Origin: Hypomesus transpacificus
Lineage: Eukaryota > Chordata > Actinopteri > Osmeriformes > Osmeridae
Reading direction: 5' to 3'
Assembly (NCBI RefSeq): GCF_021917145.1
Contig: NC_061067.1
Coordinates: forward strand, 2,103,596-2,167,595
Length of the DNA stretch: 64,000 nucleotides
Within the stretch, counting starts at the first letter, position 1; every line of letters begins with the position of its first letter. Below the pieces are notes generated by a model. The model made no database searches. It worked only from the letters and a program-made list of their open reading frames with translations, and was not told the origin of the DNA. Both the position numbers and the translations under genes were made by a program. This document shows positions 38,001-48,909 of the stretch, one piece after another.

Positions 38001-38890
38001 CAAGACTGGCTTGGGAAATTAGGTGTGGTGTACGTGACGTCAAAGCATGAGGAGATTATAGACTGAAGACTGACACGGAGAGTTTGACCTGCATAAATAG
38101 AGTAGGAGATAAGGTTTGACTTTGGCCAAGCTAACTAGCGGGCTGGAGGTTTTTGTGGACTCCAAATATGGTCATGATAAGTTAATCTACGGAGTGAAGG
38201 CTGACGTTGCTGTGGAAACAACCGTTCCTGCTCTGTTATGGTTTGAAGTTGTGCTTCTATCAACAGCTCTCGAGTGTTTCGAATGTGAGGTGTAGAGAGC
38301 AGAACAGAAAACACACTGATGCAACTAACAGCAGAGACGACAAAAGGCTCACAATGTAAACAAACAAACACCAACAACAACAAGCCATCGAGTGACTCTG
38401 CGTTTCTTCCTTCACTCACCTCAGTGACAAGGTTGTTCCTCAGTCCCTCCGTGACGTTGTAGTCCCAGCCCGCCTCGCAATCCACCACCGCCGACCCCGT
38501 CCCGTTCACAAACTGTTTACACTGGGACGGTGCGCCCCCCGCCCGGACCCCCCTGTCCCAGGGCAGGGAGGCGTTGAGGAACTGGGGGGAGGGCGAGGGC
38601 CCGGGCAGCCGGCAGTGGTGGGGCGAAGACAGGGTGAGCAGGGGGTCGGAGGAGAGCAGGAAGGCCAGGAAGAGGTTGGGTAGCATGGAGAGGGTGAGGA
38701 GCACCCTCTGCTTCTTCCTCCCCAGAGCCAGGACCATCACCTCCCCTGTGGGGGGGAGGGAGGGAGGCAGCGGGAGGGAGGAGGAGGTGGAGGGGGCCGG
38801 AGAGGAGGGGGTGGGGGAGGAGGGGAGGGAGGGGGGAGGAGGTGGGCAGGAGGGAGGGGAGGTGAGGGGGGAGGAGTCCGGGGAGGTCAT
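32026..38890 (-). CDS. slc22a17: Solute carrier family 22 member 17 (brain-type organic cation transporter homologue / lipocalin-2 receptor)
   Basis: MFS-fold membrane protein. The mammalian protein is reported to bind and internalise lipocalin-2. Coding exons are 38420-38890, 36555-36658, 36191-36345, 35660-35825, 34840-34955, 34073-34178, 33490-33713, 32474-32585 and 32026-32302. All phases join, giving 576 residues. Features in order: Ser/Pro-rich N-terminus, TM1 ([17 protein letters not shown]), an extracellular loop with NAS, NGT and NVT glycosylation sites, WDLVC, the MFS motif [42 protein letters not shown] and [12 protein letters not shown]. The C-terminus [13 protein letters not shown] is close to that of mammalian SLC22A17 and unlike SLC22A23. 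The start ATG (38888-38890) follows an acceptor near 38941; the low-complexity N-terminus makes it the least certain part. The exon 4/5 junction needs a TAG acceptor at 34956-34958 to keep frame. Confidence 0.9.
32625..32985. repeat. Tandem repeat, 19-20-bp unit, in the penultimate region of slc22a17 (intron 7)
   Basis: About 17-18 copies of CTACTGTCCTCATTAGC with variants (CATACTG, CTGCC). It lies between exons 33490-33713 and 32474-32585. Confidence 0.9.
34425..34550 (+). repeat. LINE 3'-tail fragment in slc22a17 intron 5
   Basis: Carries GTGAAGCCCTCTGTGACATT and AAAGGGCTAC, ending in TTTGATTTGAT. This is the same tail as in the larger fragment at 47.2-48.2 kb and is typical of L2/Rex-type teleost LINEs. 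Confidence 0.65.
34963..35312. repeat. Minisatellite, 40-bp unit, abutting the exon 5 acceptor of slc22a17
   Basis: Nine copies containing ACACTGCTGCTACAGGAGTT, with GGAGTTACAGGGAGTT between. The array starts only a few bases from the acceptor (34956-34958). On the coding strand each unit carries AACTCCTGTAG, resembling the true acceptor context CTCCCCGTAG. Confidence 0.9.
36086..36190. repeat. Tandem duplication of the slc22a17 exon 3 end and its splice donor
   Basis: A 34-36-bp unit repeats the last bases of exon 3 plus the donor. On the plus strand ACTCACGTATGATGTAGAG appears at 36151, at 36185 and again (as ACTCAC plus GTATGATG) at 36115. The fourth, outermost unit lacks the donor. Donor-like GTGAG sites therefore lie at 36186-36190 (true), 36152-36156 and 36116-36120. 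Confidence 0.85.
36764..36919. mobile_element. hAT-like MITE in slc22a17 intron 1
   Basis: A 156-bp element with terminal inverted repeats CAGTGGCGTGTTCAG (left) and CAGGGGCGTGTCCAG (right, reverse complement). It is flanked by near-identical 8-bp direct repeats, GTCAGACA (36756-36763) and GTCAAACA (36920-36927). An 8-bp duplication and CAG-type ends are hallmarks of hAT transposons. No transposase is encoded. Confidence 0.8.
36928..38419. other. Remainder of slc22a17 intron 1
   Basis: No gene-like feature seen. It is ordinary intronic sequence with scattered short open frames. Confidence 0.4.
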
Positions 38891-39760
38891 CACCTCGGGC
38901 TGAGAAGGATGAGGTCACTCCCCAGATGGATTGTGGGAAATGTCTGGAAAGAGAAAACACAGGAACATGAAAGGACTTGACGCTCTGAGTTGACAGGATC
39001 ATGTCTCACCTGCCTAGGAACTCCCCTCTCCACTTGCTTTTTACAGTGACACTGAAAAAGTGAATTTCTTATTGTTATTACTCTGTAGGTGTTTGCTAGA
39101 GACCTGTTAACATTGGAGAAATATCCTGTTATGTACACCTGGAACTGCCAGGACTGTTAATCAAGATCAAGATAGCGTTGTGGACAAGCGGTGCTGTAAC
39201 GCTGATCAGGCGTGCACATGGCCCCGTATGGCGCCAATGGTGATGTGTGTTTGCTGGGCCTGGAAGCAGCCAGGGCTGCTGTCTGAATTGTTTGGGTTAT
39301 ATAAGAGCGTCCACACTGGGGAAAGTACTGCGTGGAATGGAAAAAAGGTGACCGCAATCCAACGAAACTAAAAAACGGAAGAGCACGCAGATTAAGAGAT
39401 GCCCCAAATGGGGTGTCCCATTTGTGCACTGACACATACACGCACCCACCTGCCCCGACAGCATAATGAGAAAGATACTATACTGTTTTATAGTAACAAC
39501 ACTATTCGAGATGCGTTGCAAAGCTATATGTGTAAGCTATATGTGGTAGAATGACTTACCCTTTCACAAGAAGATAATACGCGTCCGAAAATCCCTTATT
39601 GCCCGTTGTCACTTTCTAAAATCCAAAACATCGCAAAGGATAGAGGAAGCAGCGGTCCGAATTTAGTTGGATTTTAACGCACTCCTTACTCTCCCCCTGC
39701 GTGTGACATCCTGGAAGCTTTCTTTTTTATTCCATCCTCAAGTGACATTCTGTCCAGAAG
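38891..39760 (-). promoter_or_regulatory. slc22a17: 5' UTR, noncoding first exon and promoter region of slc22a17
   Basis: The coding exon extends upstream to an acceptor TTCTCTTTCCAG near 38941. A donor (GTGAAAGG then GTAAGTC) near 39555-39562 marks a likely noncoding first exon extending toward about 39.7 kb. The start site itself is not determinable. Confidence 0.5.
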
Positions 39761-41340
39761 AAGTGTAGCATGGAACACAGGATACTGGTTTTCACGACAG
39801 CAAGGACACGGTTTCCACCTCGTCCAGGCTAGAGACGCGGATTTGATCTATCGGCAAAAGGTTGACGCTAAGACTTCTACCGTTGCTGGTATTCTAACGT
39901 TGTTGCTCGACCCAAGTTTATGTCTGCCGACATTAGACAAAATAATTAATACATTATTATGTCCGACACCATCATCTTAAAGGGGAAGGCCACAGCAATT
40001 GGCAATCCAGTCCCACCTCTTTGGGACAAAGAGAGGGTGGAAAACTGCATTGGGATAGCTTCGATATAAGCAGCAGGCAGATTCGTAAAACATCGGACTG
40101 AATCGTTCAGGAGACGTCCCCCTTTTGCACTGCACTTTAAACCTTCTGCCGCATGATGGGGACATAAATGATAGATAATAAAATGAACAAAAAATAATAA
40201 TAATCGAGAGAGAGCTACAGGAGACGAAAAAGAAGAATTTTAAAAAATCAAATAAAAGATGGAATGCCCGAACGACTTTTGCCCTTTTGCCAGTTATTAA
40301 TTAATTAGTTGTACGCCATTAGTAGGCCTGATATATTTAAAGCTCATCCGTGTGTAATTAATGAATCATTTAGAAAATAATATATCAATGAATAAATTAT
40401 CTTAAAGTAAGCACCAAGACCTTTTAAGATAATTATTCTCTCTAACACCTGTAATAGCTGCAAGAGCGGCTTTCACCAAGTAGTAACTCCAAACGTTTTA
40501 CTTAAGGCTATTGTCAAAACATAGCCTAGCCTAATCATAGACATTTCGATTATATGCATTCTTGAATAATAATCCTAATTGAATTGCAAACTCTGAGGTA
40601 GGCTGCTAAAGTTACAAACAGGACATCATTTTAAGGAGAGTCACGGTGTTTGTAGGTACTTTACTGATGTTGAGAAATGTGGAACTGTGTTCCTCATTCG
40701 GTGGTTTGCAGTCCTGGGACCACAGATTGCCCCACACAACGAAGCGGCCCGTTTCAACACCACGCGCATTTAGCCATTTTACAGACAGATGGAGGCTACT
40801 GAAATCTTTCTCTGACAGTACATGATAAACCATGCCCATAAATACCAATCTGTAATGGGGATTGAGTCTTAAATTACACCCAGACAGTTGTATATTGGAG
40901 CAACACATTGTGAGATCTGAGATTTCCTTAGGGTGTCAGAAAATCTTTTTATTTTTAAGGACAATTAGGACAAATACCAACTAACTGTGAAGAGAGTGGG
41001 AAGTTATTAATTCTGAAATCCCCAGTAGCAGTTGCTCAGCTACCTCCATCAAGGGGCCTTGTGTAAGGTTGGTCATGCTACACAAATTCATAAAACCTTT
41101 CGAGGTTTCTGAAAACCGTTTTCCTATGTATACTATCCCTTGGAAGCCAACACAGGAAATTTATGAGAACTGATGTTATCTTTTGGTTCCGGATCTTACT
41201 GTGTTGAAATCATGTCTGCCCTGCTCATGCCATGCTTCCCCAAAATAAAATAATACGTTTTCACCAGAAAACAATGCAAATTTAACCCCCCAAACTGTTG
41301 TACAATGTTTATGTCTTATGTAGAGAGAGCGATATTCTAA
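39761..41340. other. Intergenic region between slc22a17 and the C/EBP gene
   Basis: Mostly A/T-rich. A minus-strand open frame at 40612-40908 (98 codons) has no motif I recognise and no convincing flanking splice sites; I leave it uncalled. No tandem repeat seen. Confidence 0.4.
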
Positions 41341-41356
41341 GATAAACAAAATATAC

Positions 41357-41362
41357 TTTATT
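41357..41362 (-). terminator. Poly(A) signal of the C/EBP gene
   Basis: Minus-strand AATAAA about 330 bases after the stop codon, in an otherwise non-coding 3' UTR. Confidence 0.65.
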
Positions 41363-41692
41363 GATGAAATTCCAATTGATAATTTTATAGAAGAATGCTG
41401 AATACCTCAAAATGACATGAAAATCATACTTTTGAGCAATCTTAGGCCTACCAATACACAAGTTACTACATGATGGTAAGTTACTGACCATTGACCATAG
41501 GATCTCGCATCTGATTGACAAACAAATCTTACATCAAGATTTCATGGGAAACACCAGGTAGACTAAGAACCAGGATCAAAGAGAGCCCAGGGGAAAAGGC
41601 AGCATCTAGAAACACACTTGTGCCAAAGTGTTCGATTGCACAACTTCCATCAAAAGAATACCAAACATCTGCATCCACAGCAGCAGCCTCTC

Positions 41693-42636
41693 TCAGCTGC
41701 CCCCCCTGCCCAGCCTGTCCCCCATAGGGCGGCTAGGGAGGTGTGACAGGGAGCGCCTGAGGTTCTCCAGTTCTTGCGTGAGCTGACCGATCAGCCCCTG
41801 CAGCCTGCGGTTCTCGTCCTCCAGCTGCAGGGCCCGGTGCTGCGTGAGCTGGATGCGCCTGCGGGCCTTGTCCCGGCTCTTCCTCACCGCAATGTTGTTC
41901 CTCTCACGCCTCAGACGGTACTCCACACTGTCCTTGCTGAAACCTCTCTTCTGTGTGGAGCCTCGAGCGGGGCCGGGAGGGGAGGGCAGAAGGAAGGGAG
42001 AGAACTCCTGGAGGAGGAAGGGTGGGGGAGGGGGGGGGTGGGGGAGGGGGGGGGGTGGGGGAGGGGGGGATGGAGGGAGAGGAGGAGGAACAGGGGGATG
42101 AAGGGGGGATCAGATTGGCAGATTATTTTTGTAAAGTATTATTTTATACTAAATTCTTACATGCGGTCCCCTGGCCTTCACCTAAATACTGTCAACTAAG
42201 TATTGCCTCATTACTTTGTTCATTACATCGTTGAACAGTTAATAGATTAGACCACAGCAGGGCTGTAGTTCTTCTATTCAGCATAAGCATCCCAAGTGAT
42301 GAAGTAGGTCAGTACCTGCTGCATGAGGCTGCTCTGGTGGCTTGATGTCACCGTGTTCGAAGGGTTGAGACAAGGTGTGTAGGACAAGTACGACAGTCCC
42401 ATCAAATGCTCAGCCACTCGGTCATTCCCTGTCCTGGCCAATCCCGAGCTGCCCTCGGACTGGCCGCATGGCATCCCTTCCATCTGAGGCAGGTGATTGG
42501 CCAGGTACGTGGCGGTGGAGGGGTTAGGGGTGAAAGCCAGGCTGGAGGGGTTAGAGGTGAGACTGCAGGAGGAGAAAGAGGCCGGAAGTAGGTGCATGTA
42601 ATCAGGGTTCACCGAAGACTGCTTTGATTCCGACAT
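41693..42636 (-). CDS. cebpe: CCAAT/enhancer-binding protein, epsilon-like (fish cebp1/cebpe type)
   Basis: bZIP transcription factor. Mammalian C/EBP-epsilon drives granulocyte maturation and binds CCAAT-like sites as a dimer. Exon 42316-42636 (107 codons, MSESKQSS start) ends SLMQQ before GTACTG. Exon 41693-42007 starts EFSPFLLP after CTCCTCCAG and runs to the stop, giving 211 residues. The C-terminus has the C/EBP basic region [19 protein letters not shown] and a leucine zipper ([22 protein letters not shown]). A coding intron matches CEBPE, whereas CEBPA, CEBPB and CEBPD are intronless. Linkage to slc22a17 and pabpn1 also matches human CEBPE. The zipper is divergent, which fits the fish-specific cebp1 name, so the exact symbol is uncertain. 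The acceptor TTCTGCAG directly precedes the ATG, implying a noncoding first exon. Confidence 0.85.
42008..42085. repeat. G-rich tract beside the C/EBP coding acceptor
   Basis: Repeated GGGTGGGGGAGGGGG on the plus strand. On the coding strand it is a C-rich polypyrimidine tract leading into the acceptor at 42008-42010. It has G-quadruplex/i-motif potential. Confidence 0.7.
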
Positions 42637-42871
42637 CTGCAGAATTCAGAAACAAGTCACAGACGTGAGGAATATTTCAATTATGTTGCAAGTTCCATCT
42701 TTTTTAGCTCGGAGCAAGACATTCTGCAACATCACAAACTACAGTTCTTAAATTAACCTGTTTAATGTTCTAGAATACCAAGTCAATGTAATTTTTCTCT
42801 CTCTCTCTTCAATTCACATGAACTCATAATACTTCATATTCCTACTACTTCACCTCAGGACCCTGACTTAC

Positions 42872-42950
42872 CTCTGGATCACTGTGGTGCTTATCAGCTC
42901 CTCCAGTCGCTGCTCTCTACTCCTCTGAGGTTATGTGTCTAAAATGGTCT
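42872..42950 (-). promoter_or_regulatory. cebpe: Noncoding first exon and promoter of the C/EBP gene
   Basis: A donor GATCCAGAG then GTAAGTC (42867-42871) ends a likely leader exon. The exon contains GATAAG. A TC/CA-rich microsatellite follows upstream (43.00-43.06 kb). The ngdn start codon is only about 0.4 kb away on the other strand, so the two genes are divergent. Confidence 0.5.
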
Positions 42951-43385
42951 CAACAGGTTCATTTGATCAGCACACCATCACTTCCTCTAAAACTCCTCTG
43001 CCTCTCTCTTTTACTCCCTCTTTCTCTCTTCACACACACAGACACACACACACACCAGCTGTCGGTTACTTGTATTTACGTTAAAAATACATCATGATTG
43101 ACAGTATTTCGGAACAGAAATGTTCTTTATTAGAAACATTTTGAGCGGAAAATATGCCCATGGACCATCGATTTTAACGTGGTTAAGATGATAATTTTCA
43201 TTAAAACAAAATTTACATTTGTCCAAATATCGATGCATCTGTGTCCATGAAAAAACAAGCAACGTAGTACATCCCAGTACCTACTCCAAACTGACCACTT
43301 TCCAGAAGGCTTTCCAGAAGGCATGTGCGATCGAAATTTACCTTCATAGAAATGTCCCTCGACGTACCCTGTAGCCCTTCTTAAA

Positions 43386-46300
43386 ATGGCTGCTTCCAAG
43401 GACAACGTGAGTAAAATGAAAATAAAATATTAACTAACCAATTTATACGTTAGTCGTGTACTATAGTTTACCAATGTTAGATACTGATAAAGGTATGGAT
43501 TACTCTGAAAGTGTAGGTTTTAATGTTCTGGGTTGTCTATATCACAGTTTTTTCTGATAGTAGATAAGCAGGACAGCAAGGCCGCTAGCCGCATTTCTGT
43601 GGTCGTTACTTAGGCTACTTTCATGTGTTTTGTCACTGTTACTTCAGTGCGTTATTATTTCATGCCATGTCACATACATATGTCAATGTTTGTATACATA
43701 ACTGTATTTGTATTGGTTTGCCTCGCAGGATTTAATTGACAGTGATGTACCAAAAGCAGTGTGTCTCCTGAACAATCTCACAGAGCAGGTTTGGACCAGT
43801 CTGTCTCCTACCGCAAACCGACTATATATATGATTATATTACTATATAATATTATAGATCTAGTAATTCAGCTTTATATGCAAAACTGTCTCTAAGTGTG
43901 GCGTGAATTCTGTGTTAGGTGGCTGCAGTGACCAGTCATATCAGAGACTTGCTGAAGAAAACACAAGATGGAGTTTACCAAACAGCGAAGGTAAAAACTG
44001 CCCGGATATAAAGATGCATGGATGTGACGATAGAAAACCCAACATTCTCAGGAAATCAGTTTTGAGTGTATCTATGATACCACATACTGCTGTTCCCAGG
44101 GCTTGTCGTTCCTGGACCTGAGATACCAGCTCCTACTTTTCTACCTGCAAGACGTCACCCACCTAATTAGCATCAAGTCTCAGGGGGGCAGCATGGGAGA
44201 GAGCAGTGCCCTTCAAAGGCTCATCACCGTCAGAACAGTAAGAGGATGATTCCAAACTCTTTACAGGAGGAAAAGGCTGTAACCTGGTGACTAGCTTGTG
44301 TGGCTGTGTTTCTGAGCGGTATACAGAGGCTGTAAACGTGAAACCTTCTGACAGGTTCTGGAGAAGATGCGACCTCTGGACCAGAAGCTGAGGTACCAGA
44401 TAGACAAGCTGGTGCGCACGGCTGTGACTGGTGGCCTAGGTAACAATATACATACAAATATCATGTATTTGAACTTCAAAAGTTCTTCAGCATAAAGCAG
44501 TGACTGTTAGCTGACTTTATTATACAGCAGAGTAATGCATTAATTTGAGGATTTTGATTGGTTAACACTTTCTTATCTTTTAGCGGAAAATGATCCCCTT
44601 CATTTTCGCCCAAATCCGGAGAATCTCATCAGCAAAGTAAGAAGTATAGTCTCACTAAGTAAACATTATAAAGCTTTTTCATGAAACTGAATCCTTGTTA
44701 TTCGTCTTAGTCGTGAAGTACTACGTCGCAGTCTTTTGTGTTTGAATCCTGATGGTCGTTCCTACTTCTCTATCTTATCTGTAGCTCAGTGAATCTGAAG
44801 ACTCTGGTGACGATACTGGGACAAAAACCGACGAGTTTGGGAAGAAGGCGCCCTCTAGTGACAGGAAATATGTGCCTCCCAAGATTGCCCCCATGCACTA
44901 TGGTAAGGTCAGATGTCATTGATCCAGTGAAACAGTCCATTTACCAGACCCTGTTACTGCCTGAGTTATGGGATGAGTACAGCTGTATGTTTTACTGCCG
45001 ATCAAACAGTCGGAGTGTCAAATCACCCTCAGTTTACGTTTCTTGGGATAAAAGCTTTTGCAAGATAAAAGCACCATCTCATTATGACACTACGCCCTCC
45101 CGACCCCTAGAGGGCGACTTGACGGAGGCGGACAGGAAGAAGGAGCAGGCGGACAGGCAGCGTAGGGCCGCGCTGCGCAGCTCAGTCATCCAGGAGCTCC
45201 GGCAGCAGTACAGCGACGCTCCGGAGGAGATCAGGGAACGCCGAGACTTCCAGACGGAACGTCAGGGCCGCGACGAGCAGCACAGGTGAGGAGGGGGTCA
45301 GGGGTGAGGAGCAGCACAGGTGAGGAGGGGGTCAGGGGTGAGGAGCAGCACAGGTGAGGAGGGGGTCAGGGGTGAGGAGCAGCACAGGTGAGGAGGGGGT
45401 CAGGGGTGAGGAGCAGCACAGGTGAGGAGGGGGTCAGGGGTGAGGAGCAGCACAGGTGAGGAGGGGGTCAGGGGCAGCACAGGTGAGGAGGGGGTCAGGG
45501 GTGAGGAGCAGCACAGGTGAGGAGGGGGTCAGGGGCAGCACAGGTGAGGAGGGGGTCGGGGTGAGGAGCAGCACAGGTGAGGAGGGGGTCAGGGGCAGCA
45601 CAGGTGAGGAGGGGGTCAGGGGCAGCACAGGTGAGGAGGGGGTGAGGAGCAGCACAGGTGAGGAGGGGGTCAGGGGTAGCACAGGTGAGGGGGTGAGGAG
45701 CAGCACAGGTGAGGAGGGGGTCAGGGGCAGCACAGGTGAGGAGGGGGTCGGGGTGAGGAGCAGCACAGGTGAGGAGGGGGTCAGGGGCAGCACAGGTGAG
45801 GAGGGGGTGAGGAGCAGCACAGGTGAGGAGGGGGTCAGGGGTAGCACAGGTGAGGGGGTGAGGAGCAGCACAGGTGAGGAGGGGGTCAGGGGTGAGGAGC
45901 AGCACAGGTGAGGAGGGGGTCAGGGGTGAGGAGCAGCACAGGTGAGGAGGGGGTCAGGGGCAGCACAGGTGAGGAGGGGGTCAGGGGGGGGTCAGGGGCA
46001 GCAGGTCAGGGGTCAGATGTCTAGATCATCATCCAAAGTACTGGCTGATGTTGCAGTTAGACAGTGAGGGACAGTGAGACGGTATGGGCTGTAGCTTAGT
46101 CGGTAGAGTATTTGTCTGTAAATCGATCAACAGGTATTAGGTTCAAATCCTTCTCTCTAGTGAATAAATATCATTTAAATGCATTCCTCATGGGTTTTTG
46201 ATGGGTACACTTATCTACTCACATACATGTACACAATATAAGACAGACTGGCCTCATCATTCTCCAGTGGTCTCCATGAGTCCTCTCTGAGCTGCTGTTT

Positions 46301-46929
46301 TCTCCTCTTCAGGAAGAACTTTGAGGAGGCCATGATGGTGCGTCTGGCCGTGCCCAAACGAGACCGGGCTGTGCGGAAGAGAGGCATGCTGGGAATGTCC
46401 GGACAGCTGAGCGGAATCACACGCTTCAGTGACATCACCGCTCTGACGGGGGGGGAAGGCCAGGTGAGGGCCTGCAGCCAACACCTTGCTTCATATGTCA
46501 AAACATTCATGTTTAAATATGAAGCGACATGTTCATATCACTTTTATCCACCAAGCCACACGGCATGGAACCATCAGACCAATCAACAGGTTTAGGATAT
46601 AACGAGCTGCCTTGTCATTGGTGCTGACATCTTGTTTTCTCCAGGATGTAGACAACCCCCGACCCAAGAAGAAGAAGAAACTAATGAAGAAGAAAACCAA
46701 GAGGAAGGGTGAGTGATGATGAGCTTCCTGGGGGTGGAGTCACGAGGACTGTTTGTACCTGATGAGGATGGTGGGATTTAAGTGTTCAGTTTTATATTTT
46801 GGATTAATCAATTATAAACTTTTTTGAAATGGCTCGATAACTGTCAAGTGGGTAGACAGTGTATATATATAATACAGCTCAATTAAAATGTACGTTCTCC
46901 CCTCAACAGCTTTCAAGAAACACAGATAG
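43386..46929 (+). CDS. ngdn: Neuroguidin (EIF4E-binding protein; Sas10/Utp3 family)
   Basis: Nucleolar and cytoplasmic protein of the Sas10/Utp3/Lcp5 family, linked to small-subunit rRNA processing and, as neuroguidin, to CPEB/eIF4E translational repression. Exons: 43386-43406, 43729-43788, 43919-43990, 44100-44237, 44355-44439, 44584-44636, 44785-44902, 45111-45285, 46313-46463, 46645-46708 and 46910-46929. All phases agree, giving 318 residues, close to human NGDN. Diagnostic segments include LSFLDLRYQLLLFYLQD, VLEKMRPLDQKLRYQIDKL, KYVPPKIAPMHY, QYSDAPEEIRERRDF, MMVRLAVPKR, TRFSDITALTGG and a basic tail (KKKKKLMKKKTKRK). The exon 8 acceptor (CCCCTAG at 45104-45110) is chosen because it keeps frame. 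The exon 8 donor begins a large minisatellite. The upstream C/EBP gene is divergent. Confidence 0.95.
45286..45995. repeat. Minisatellite that repeats the ngdn exon 8 splice donor
   Basis: Units of 27-34 bp containing AGCAGCACAGGTGAGGAGGG. Counting the true exon end, about 24 copies of AGCACAGGTGAG are present. It starts exactly at the exon 8/intron 8 junction (45285/45286), so every unit carries an exon-like CAGCACAG followed by GTGAG. Open frames through it on both strands are repeat artefacts. Confidence 0.95.
46086..46158 (+). repeat. tRNA-like sequence (tRNA pseudogene or SINE head) in ngdn intron 8
   Basis: A-box-like TAGCTTAGTCGG and B-box-like GGTTCAAATCC are correctly spaced, with CTGTAAATC where a Tyr-type anticodon loop would be. 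The acceptor stem does not pair well, so I do not call a functional tRNA. Confidence 0.5.
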
Positions 46930-47054
46930 TTGGAGAAAGTTCCAGGACCCCATGATGCATATCCTGTTCAGATCACCGACCTCACAATCACCCACCATAC
47001 CATGTGTTGCATTTGCCTTTACTTTGAAAATCCATTACATTCTTATCTTTGAAT

Positions 47055-47060
47055 AATAAA
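47055..47060 (+). terminator. ngdn: Poly(A) signal of ngdn
   Basis: AATAAA about 125 bases downstream of the stop codon. Confidence 0.8.
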
Positions 47061-47164
47061 ATCTCATGAGATGAAATTTTGCTTCAGATGCATGTTTAAC
47101 TTTAGTATAACAATTGAAAGTCTACTTAAACTACACAAATCGATTTTTTATCGAATCCTGTGAG

Positions 47165-48195
47165 GTACCAAAAGATTCCCGCCCCTAATAGACCCATCTC
47201 AATTAAGGAAGCTGATACTGTCTCGACATTTAAAACTAGATTAAAAACGTTCTTGTTTAGTCAATTCTATGATTGTTAAAGGGAAGTATGTGTGTACTTT
47301 CTATGTAAACCTGGGATGTGTGCTTGCCTATGTGTGTATCACATGTAACTTGTGTTCACATTGCCCAGCTAGATGTTACAAATAAAGTAAACCTGTTACT
47401 GTATATTGTTAGTATTATTATTATTATAGTTCCGTTGCTGTATATTGTTACTGTTATAGTTTTTATTACTAGTTGGAGACAACGGGGGACTGGCTGTTTT
47501 CATCCTTATTCGTATAAGTATAACCTACTTTAGAGTTCTTTCCCCTGGAACAGATTTCATGTTCCAACTGTGGGGGCTGTCGTTGTTTTGGTGTGTGGGG
47601 CTGCATCAAATACCCTTTTTGCTCTGTTAAATTGCTGCACTAGTCCACACTTGACCGGTGGGGATCTCATTCTATTTTGACTGTAACTGTTAGCTGCTCC
47701 TGGCATTCTCTAATCCCTGCTCTCCTCTCTGTCCCCCCCCCACACATTCCCTGTGGTGTGGGGGGTTTGAGCTGTCAGGACCTGCTTGGTCGTCGGTCTG
47801 CCAACGCTGAACCAGGTCGTCACCCGGAATCCAGTCTCCATGACGGCCAACAGCGAGTTTCCCGGTCCCATCCAACGTCTATAAAGCCGAACAATGGATT
47901 TTGGTGTTTCAAAACCCATTGACACTGTATGACTATGTTTAGCTTGTGTTCTGCTCCTCTCTCTTACCAACCGTCTCTGGAGGAGGGGATCCCTCTCTGA
48001 ATTGCTCCTCCCAAGGTTTCTTCCATTTTTTCTCCCGGTGGGAGTTTTTCTGGGAGTTTTTCCTTGTCTTCCTTGAGGGTTTAGGTTGGTTGAGGGGCAG
48101 TTCTATGGGCGCATGTGAAGCCCTCTGTGACATGCTTGCGTGTAAAAAGGGCTATACAAATAAATTTGATTTTGATTTTTTGATTTTGATAGACA
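47165..48195 (+). mobile_element. 3' fragment of a teleost LINE with (TTTGAT)n tail
   Basis: Contains GACATTTAAAACTAGATTAA, TTTCTTCCATTTTTTCTCCC, GGGAGTTTTTCCTTGTCTTC, GTGAAGCCCTCTGTGACATG and AAAAAGGGCTATACAAATAA, ending in repeated TTTGATTT. The end matches the short copy at 34.4 kb. No intact reverse transcriptase is present. Confidence 0.65.
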
Positions 48196-48403
48196 GTAAG
48201 AAATAAGTATTCAAGAAAAGTCTACTTATCGTCACTATTTTGTGAACGAGTTCTTAGAAATCCTTCAGCTAACTTTCACTTGTTTTGTAAGTATGATTAG
48301 AAGCAGTATTCTCTTTTATAACTTGGCATTAGCAGAAACAAAACGTATGTTGTCCTTTGGCATTTAGAAGTGTCAATACTGTCTTGTAGGAAGTAACTTT
48401 GCA

Positions 48404-48795
48404 GCAACCCTGTGGCTCAGTGGGTAAGTGTTTACCATCAAGTCTACTGCCAAACGCGGTAACCCTGGTCCAAATCTCGGCTCAAACCAATTGTTAATTC
48501 ATTTAACTGATATGAATTATGTAATATGTTATTTCCAAGTGTATAGAAGGTGGACTCCGTGGTGTAATGGGTTGAGAACAGGGGCCTAAAACACGACAAC
48601 CTGGGTTTAAAAACAGCAGTGTAGTGCCTAACATCCGTGGGCCCTGTAACCGCAGCGCACTAAGGCTCAACCAAAAGTCTAAAAAGAAATAACCTTTTAT
48701 CAGTTTTATTTATAAGTTGAAGAGCTGCAAGATCCTTCTGCCAGATTTGAACACAAGACCCCAAGCCCATATCCTTAACCACTTAACTATCAGGG
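48404..48795. repeat. Cluster of three degenerate tRNA-like sequences
   Basis: 48404-48482 (plus) has TGTGGCTCAGTGGGTAAG and a weak B-box TGGTCCAAATC. 48552-48622 (plus) has CCGTGGTGTAATGGG and CTGGGTTTAAA. 48735-48795 (minus) has TAGTTAAGTGGTTAAGG and GTGTTCAAATCTGG. They look like tRNA-derived SINE heads. Confidence 0.45.
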
Positions 48796-48909
48796 ATCAT
48801 AATCTACACTAGTTGTTAATCAAAGTTAGCATGTGTGTTTTGGGGTAAATGACCAAAGATTCAACTCCTATTTCAAAACAATGACAAGTTTCATTTTTAC
48901 ACAATGGTC

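Noticed and set aside
40612-40908. A 98-codon minus-strand open frame between slc22a17 and the C/EBP gene
   Set aside because: No recognisable domain, no clear splice sites or promoter. Kept only as a note.
45434-45911. Open frames on both strands in the ngdn intron 8 array
   Set aside because: They are repeat-derived and begin at a verified splice donor. They could only matter as read-through of exon 8.
46086-46158. Functional tRNA-Tyr gene
   Set aside because: A and B boxes are present, but the stems are poorly paired and the anticodon arm is degenerate; called tRNA-like only.
46709-46780. Possible box C/D snoRNA in ngdn intron 10 (GTGATGA and CTGA motifs)
   Set aside because: No terminal stem and no clear D'/C' arrangement. 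The motifs are short enough to occur by chance.
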